Assembly: GCA_037157565.1 (NCBI GenBank)
Contig: JAZHRO010000039.1
Coordinates: 48,856,001 to 48,920,000 of the forward strand
From: Thalassia testudinum
Lineage: Eukaryota > Streptophyta > Magnoliopsida > Alismatales > Hydrocharitaceae
DNA length: 64,000 nucleotides
Direction of reading: 5' to 3'
The notes below the pieces were generated by a model. The model was not told where the DNA came from and did not search any database. It was given only the letters and a program-made list of their open reading frames with translations. This document shows positions 58,172 to 64,000 of this stretch, piece by piece. The position numbers and the translations under genes were made by a program. How positions within the stretch are numbered: the stretch's first letter is position 1; each line of letters starts with the position of its first letter.

Positions 58172-60886
58172 TGTTTAATCAATCTATCGGGGATTTAAAT
58201 AAATGTATTGTTGTCGTAGTTTGAAATCCATAATAAATCAAAAAATAGATAATATTTATACTCGAATGAAAGTCCAAGGTCGTTCATTGGGAGCAAATAT
58301 GGAATTCACGTGCTAATCTCAATATATAATGTAAATGAGCACAATTAATTACTCAAAATCTAATATTTAATGTATGGCATGAGTATATGCAGAGTAAAAA
58401 AGAATTCTAGACAAAATAATGGTGATTTGGATCACCAATTATTAGTCTAACACATGTAGCAAATACTCAAATAATATCAACTATTCAATTCAAGTGCACT
58501 CCATCAGACGACAAAGTCTTTAACCAAATGGCTTACGTTAGCCTTGCTACAGTGCTAAGAGGGCATTGTACTTCTTTTTCTTTCTCTGCCCTGTCTTCTT
58601 TATTTTTCTTCTTTCTCTGTGTGCCTCCTCTTCGACCCTTCTGATGCATAGGGGAAAACTCTCCTTCAGATGCGGCTAAGTGTCGAGAACACTGAAGAGA
58701 AAAACCCTCCCCTACCCCGCACTCTCTCTTCTTTCCACTCTCCGGGCTCTCTTCTTTCCTACCTTCACAAGTCCATGCACAGTACCGAGTTATCGGGTAA
58801 TCAATCTCGAGTGCACCCGGGACTAGGGTTGCCGGCGTGGGGTAGCAGCCGAGGTGTGAGCTTAGACAGGTTAACGGGTTGGAGTCAGGCCTGCATGCAC
58901 AGTTTCACGAGAGAGGAGTGTGAGAGGCGCATGCGAGGGACCTCACCCCCCTGTGTGACTTGAGGCGCTAAGCCACAAGCAAAAATTCAATATATCCGGC
59001 TGTGGTTGCTTTGTGGCTTCCGAGGTGGGACTAAAGTGTCCCACTTCCTTCACGTACTCCGCGATGAAGATGCCGTAGCTGTTGCATCTAATTGAAGTCG
59101 AGGAAGGCTCCCTCAACAGCAATAGATGACCTAGAGCGAGCCCTAGGCCTTGACCGCAGACCTGGAGCGAATGCCCGGGGTAAAGATCACAAGAGCGTGC
59201 TCGGAAGCAGCTCGTTCATGGTGTAGAAGCCCTGGTACTTGAAATCCACAAAATGGCCTTTCGGCCACATTAAATGAGCTCAGAGGCTTCGATGGATGAT
59301 GGCGAAGGTGGTGGAGGTGGTTTCGTGGTGAGTCAAGGCATGTGGCGGCCTAGCAGAGGCGGAGATGGCCGGAGGAAGCGGGTTTATTCGAAGGGTCACG
59401 GGAGTGGGTGGAGTAGGAAATAAAGATGGGGCTTCGATGCAAATGGATGTGGCGGAGGTCACAAGCCTGTCGGTGAGGTGGATGGAGGTGAATAGCAATG
59501 GAAACACCTCACCGGAGGTTCGGTCAGAGACGGAGAAGATGAGGGTGAACGGCGTAGTCGAGGGCTTATTTTTGGCTTTTGGTAGAGGAAACTAATCTAG
59601 GAGACTAAAGAAGCTAAATTAACCCTAATTTAATGGAGGAAGGGGAGAGAACGACACCGGTGTTTGTAGGCCAGTACCGGGGAAGAAAGCACTCCGGTAG
59701 GTGGTAACGGCGACGACAATGGGGAGAGAGCAAAGGCGACTGGTATTGCACGACGCGGAGGAAGATGAGGAAGAAGAATTCGCCGTCAATATTGTGATCG
59801 GACGGCGAGGATAGGTAGAGGAAGTCACTGAAGCTTGAGGAGCCTTTCGACCAAAATAGGAGGGAGGAAATGAGGGTAGATCGGGCCAAATCAAGCTTAA
59901 GATGGACGGCGTGCACTGAGGGTCCTTTTATAGGTCTATAGAGGGTGATTAGAGCTTGGGAAGCAAGCTTCCCAAGCTTGGAAGGCCGCCGAAGTAGGAA
60001 ACCTATGAGATACCCAAATCTCTCATGCATTCGCATGAGAGATTGGGAAGGTTATTAGGCTCAAGATCGGATTCATTGGAAAGAGAACTTCTCAAATAAT
60101 CTCCCTTCCAAGTTTGAAAGGGATTCATTGATCAGAGGAGTTCTCTTCAATCAAAGGTCGCCGGAGAAGGATTCCTCCACGATAATGGTGGAAGGACCTA
60201 TTTTCAAAGAGTGGCAACAAAGATAGGTGCCTAATTGTAAGGATTTTGAAAGTTAGGGGCATGTGTGTGAGAGAAAAGACTTAGACAGGACCAAATTGCA
60301 AACTAGGTCAAGATAATCTCAGATTGGGCCCAAATTTTGGCACAAACCTAATTTAGACCCAAGGAATCCAATAGTAAAGTTGGATTTGGATTTTGACCAA
60401 GTTTGGCTAGGTAATTTATGCAAAAATCTAAATTAGGGCAACTGTCTGTCTGAGACTCTATTTTAGGTCAAAATATGTTTTGATGGTCAAATTGAAGGTA
60501 CCAAACCCTAGAGAATATTTTTCTATGAATTTTAGAGAGTTTAAGTGAATTTTATCCTGACCAGAACCTCAGTGAATAAGCAGGTCTGTTTTTAGGGTTT
60601 CAGATGTCATTTAATTCTCAAAACGTGCGAAAACCCATTTCTATCTGTACAGACCTACTTGTTAGACAATTAAAATCATTTGACCTTTATTTAACCCCTA
60701 AAAAAACTCATGATTGTTCTACAATTGAGGTATGCTATCAAAACTATAATTTTACCCCTATTTTACTATATTTCTTTCAGAAAGAATGTGCAATGAGTTA
60801 CGTCTCTCTGGCGGTTATGTAGGAGCATTTAGTCCTTGATTATGACTTATTAAAGCTAGATATGGCTGATGATGACGTTATCATCA
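58172..60886 (-). mobile_element. Solo LTR of the C family
   Basis: 2715 bp, reverse orientation relative to 18380-21144 and similar along its length. Plus-strand ends TGTTTAATC and TTATCATCA. Flanks CTAAG (58167-58171) and CTAGG (60887-60891) are a target duplication with one change. Minus-strand TATAAAAGG at 59924-59932. Neither PBS nor polypurine tract adjoins, so it is solo. Confidence 0.82.
59953..60047. promoter_or_regulatory. Two hairpins upstream of the solo LTR promoter
   Basis: AGCTTGGGAAGC (59953-59964) and GCTTCCCAAGCT (59967-59978) are exact reverse complements with a 2-base spacer. CCCAAATCTCTCATGC (60013-60028) pairs with GCATGAGAGATTGGG (60033-60047) with one bulge. Both are present in LTR C at the same place. 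Confidence 0.82.
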
Positions 60887-61652
60887 CTAGGGCACGTCTA
60901 CTCCATTTTAATGAGGGCTAGGTTAACACTTGTGCTCAGGATATGTGATGAGGCGTTGTTTGGGGTTGTACCTCTTAGTTAGTCCAATTGAGCATGTGCG
61001 TGCACTCAACAAAACATGATTTTCAAGTAAGGTTTTTAGGATGTGATGTCTTTTAATGATTCGACCTTGCTTTAGTGATTTTTAAGGTTTAAATTCTTTA
61101 ATGTTTTCAAACAATGTTCAAGTAGACACACAAGGTTTTGCACACAATGGGCGAAAGTCAATTTTCTTTAGAATGATGTAGCCCTAGAGAAACAACCCTA
61201 ATATATTCACCCTAGTGTTCATGCAGTTCTACCAGGTGAGTTGATTTTAATTATGGTAAGTGGTGCGGCCCAAGTCAAATCATGGTGGCTTTACAAACAC
61301 CACTCAAAAGAAAAAAGAACACTTCGGAAAGATTATTTCTTCAAGAACATTAGAGTGTATTTTTTTTGGTTGGGTGATGAGTTTGGAATGTGGGTCAAGT
61401 AGCCATTCACCACGTCAATTTTAAATTTATAGATATATTTTTTGTATTTCTTTTAGGCAAGCAAACAATCAATGGGTGGAGTAATACTCACAACAGTCTT
61501 CGCAGCACTTTACTCCTTGTCTACTGTCTTGGATCGCGCTCCTCCGTCGCCAAGGCATCAAGTTCCTACAACCAATCAAGTAGAGAGAGAAAAATGAGTC
61601 AGAAGATGTGAATACTAATATGGGATGAAAGTGACAAAAGAAATCCATTGCC
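60887..61652 (-). other. Leader of element D, outer part
   Basis: Aligns with 5020-5842 of A (for example GTTGATTTTAATT..AAGTGGTGCGGCCCAA). No coding. Confidence 0.72.
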
Positions 61653-61670
61653 TCCCCGGCAACGGTGCCA
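61653..61670 (-). other. Primer binding site of element D (tRNA-Asp)
   Basis: The minus strand reads TGGCACCGTTGCCGGGGA, one base from the tRNA-Asp complement. Five bases separate it from the LTR. Confidence 0.9.
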
Positions 61671-61675
61671 AAAAC

Positions 61676-63207
61676 TGACGCGTGAGGAACGCATTGGTTT
61701 AATTATATCATTGTCGCATGCGCTCACGTCGTCAGTTTTAAATTAAGATATGGATTTGTGAGTCCAAGTGTCGATCTCAGGGAGGCGTGAAGTCAGATTA
61801 GTTTTAATCGCTTTGGGTGTCACAAAATGATAGCCTGGTTTACTTGCGAAAACGAGAGCGAAAGTGAAAGAGAGAGAGTAGGATTAGAGCTTGCATTTAA
61901 AACATGACAATCACTTAAGGAGATGTGAACTATGAAATAAGAAGCAACATCAACAAATAACATGCAATTAGAGATCTTTTACAACTACAACAATAGATGA
62001 AAGCTTAAAATAGTGCAACATAAAACTATAGTAAAAGAGAGTGTGAGGAGGACGCAAGGTGGCCACGACAGTGGAGGGGGACTCCAACGATGGCTCGACA
62101 ACTCCGGGGGCGGATATGGAGTGTTTGGTGGATCTAGGAGAGGGCTAGTGTTGCATGGAGAGTGAATGAGAATTCAATGCCTTTGAATGGGGTGGTTGAG
62201 GGGGTTTATATAGTAGAAAAGGGCTTCCAAAAGAGGTAAGGGTCTTTAGCGAAGTTCGGGATGTTGTTAAATCCCTTCCAAAAGTGTCGCTGAAGCCCCA
62301 TGCCCATTGGTCATTAGGCACGCTCGTTCTTCTTCTCAAGTCACGCCTACTCATCCTCAGCCATTCGATCAGAAGTGCAGATCACCATCGAATGGCTGAG
62401 GATGCTCCGCGTCGACTTATGCATGCATGCCTTCACAGTTCTCTCATCCTCCGCACAATGATGACCGCCCGATTGTGCATCAACGATTGGGATTGCACGC
62501 AACCGGGTGCGCTAGATCGCGCCTCACTCGCGATGAGCACGTGTCATCACGCACGTTTATGTTGGACGCTTGAGATCACACCGCATGCCTCCATTTGATC
62601 CACTTGCGCACCCATCAGCGGCTGAATTTCAATTACGTGCGCAAACACAGCCAGTGCAAATCGAACGTGTGTCGCACGTTTGTGCGATGGGACGCTGACC
62701 GCTACGCTACCTCCACGTCACGCGTTTGTGCGGTGGGACACTGACCGCTACGCTACCTCCACGCTTTGTCGAGGCTTTGCGTGGCTGCTCAGCCGTCCAA
62801 TGGGAGATCGGACGGTCTAGAATGCCCCTTGCATGTGCGATGAAGAAGAGCAGGGTGCGTGCGTGCGACAGATGGTGCCACGTGGCCGATTGTGGGTTGT
62901 TGATCGTCAGATCAACAACCAGAACTTCTTGGGCTTGTTGGGGAAGCTCCGGATGTCGGATTTAAGTGATTTCGAGTTCGTTGGACTCCATTCGTCAATC
63001 TGAATCCATCTGTGCGGTCCGATTGCTCATATGAGGCCTATTTCAACATGCACTAGTACGCATAGCCATTAAACATTGATTATAAGCAATCTTGATTTGT
63101 CATGCATGCAATGCTCCTAAGCCCATTATGGTCTGTCATTAATGCACATATATCCTCAAAACTAACTCTAGTTGATGGAATTATCATCATTGGATGTAGA
63201 GTTATCA
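61676..63207 (-). mobile_element. Right (5') LTR of element D
   Basis: Plus-strand ends TGACGCGTGAGG and GAGTTATCA. TATA at about 62205-62212 (minus). A local duplication near 62680-62765 (TGCG..GGGACACTGACCGCTACGC twice) is absent from the left LTR and accounts for much of the length difference. The right flank GTCGT is the probable target duplication; no left copy found. Confidence 0.88.
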
Positions 63208-63796
63208 GTCGTATGATAGTCACATATCTCACCTATACCTGCAAAGGTGGTCTATGTTTATGTTATGTTGTTACAATACTATTAATGCTTATGTAGTATA
63301 AGAACTTGTATGCTTGTTAATATCTTTTAAGAAATTAATGTTTGTTTCCGGCAATGCTATTTAATTTGCTTTCATCTAAATTTAATGCCCAAACCAACAA
63401 ACTTGGTAACGTACACACGGAGCCTATTAACCACAAAATCCAATTTTGGAGGGAACTAAATGTTTCCATGCCTTCGATATTTTGTATCGCACATTCCCCA
63501 TAAATTCTCACATCTCCCCATGATCAAAGAGAATAGCTCCCCAACACGCAAGCACTGCACCAAGCCATATTGGCACAGTGATGTAACACAAGGCCAGAAA
63601 CATCATTACACTCTAAGAACGAAGCATGGAAGGCAAAGATTTCCCTCCCGATGCTACCAGACAAGACAATCACAATCTCCAAACCACCTCTCCCCGCAAA
63701 CGTATCCACACGAAGGCGCAAAGAAGGAAGCGGAAGCAGAGAAGTCTGGGTCGACATTGACGCCGCTCACTCAAAGATGCATCCCTAGTACATGTA
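63208..63796. other. No gene recognised
   Basis: Non-coding by eye; joins the right flank of D to the FAR1-like sequence. Minus-strand frame 63757-63524 has no recognisable domain. Confidence 0.4.
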
Positions 63797-64000
63797 TCAA
63801 TCCCAAATCGTTGAGGTAACTTCATGATAATATACCAAAGGCAAAGCCGATGACGGCACATAGGAAACACATTCGAAATTGCATTCATAATGGCTTGGGA
63901 CTAATTTGTAATGATTCCTAGTAGCATGACACCATTCATACAACAGAACCATCTCTTAAAAAGCCATGAGAAACTCTCCGTTGTCTCGTCAGATTGCATT
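63797..64000 (-). pseudogene. FAR1-related / MULE transposase domain fragment
   Basis: The minus strand from the window edge reads SDETTESFSWLFKRW, CMNGVMLLGIIT, then Asn and a TAG stop, SQAIMNAISNVFPMCRHRLCLWYI, MKLPQRFGID. This is the core of the FHY3/FAR1 family (MULE transposase domain). Intact members are light-signalling transcription factors or Mutator-like transposases. The usual IITD catalytic Asp is Asn here and a stop (63901-63903) follows, so it is dead. It continues beyond the right edge; after 63797 similarity ends, by an intron or breakage. Confidence 0.8.

Overview
The window is a plant nuclear, repeat-dominated (probably heterochromatic) region. I see no intact host gene. The evidence for a flowering plant is plant-type LTR retrotransposons (Athila/Tat-like Ty3/gypsy primed by tRNA-Asp, a Tekay/Del-like chromovirus primed by initiator tRNA-Met, a copia-type solo LTR), a CACTA transposase of the TNP2 type, and fragments of the plant-specific PPR and FAR1 families. 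The species cannot be named from the sequence.

Layout. (1) 1-21849 is a four-deep nest. Element A (minus strand, 1-7947, left edge outside) sits in the leader of element B (plus, 7948-13144). B sits in the gag-pro region of element C (plus, 13145-21144), and C sits in an older related LTR, X (21145-21849). A and B are non-autonomous: they carry one shared long ORF of unknown function where gag-pol should be. C carries a broken protease-RT-RNase H-integrase. (2) 21874-25890 holds a PPR pseudogene fragment and a decayed CACTA transposase, cut by (3) a chromovirus at 25910-34031 (minus) with nine premature stops, a deleted integrase core and a truncated right LTR. (4) 34032-39123 is a scrap heap: a gag fragment, leader plus LTR of element E (minus), and two partial LTRs (Y, Z). 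(5) 39124-47320 is old and mostly unrecognised: a decayed LTR, low-complexity tracts, and perhaps an exon of an unknown gene. (6) 47321-63207 is element D (minus), Athila/Tat-like with gag and pol. It is interrupted by a copia-type solo LTR with a perfect 5-bp target duplication (54263-56017) and by a solo LTR of the C family (58172-60886). A second piece of D leader with its own PBS lies outside its left LTR. (7) 63797-64000 is a FAR1-related/MULE-type fragment running off the right edge.

How they relate. A, B and D share a leader block, an internal polypurine-like motif, a duplicated 3' untranslated motif, and (clearly in B, C and D, decayed in A) a stem-loop just before the polypurine tract. 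The simplest reading is that A and B were mobilised in trans by a D/C-like autonomous partner. The LTRs carry palindromes just upstream of their TATA boxes. A CAGACGTCTG-like palindrome is amplified in LTRs of three unrelated lineages. The most novel candidates are the A/B ORF family, the shared RNA motifs, and this ACGT-core repeat.
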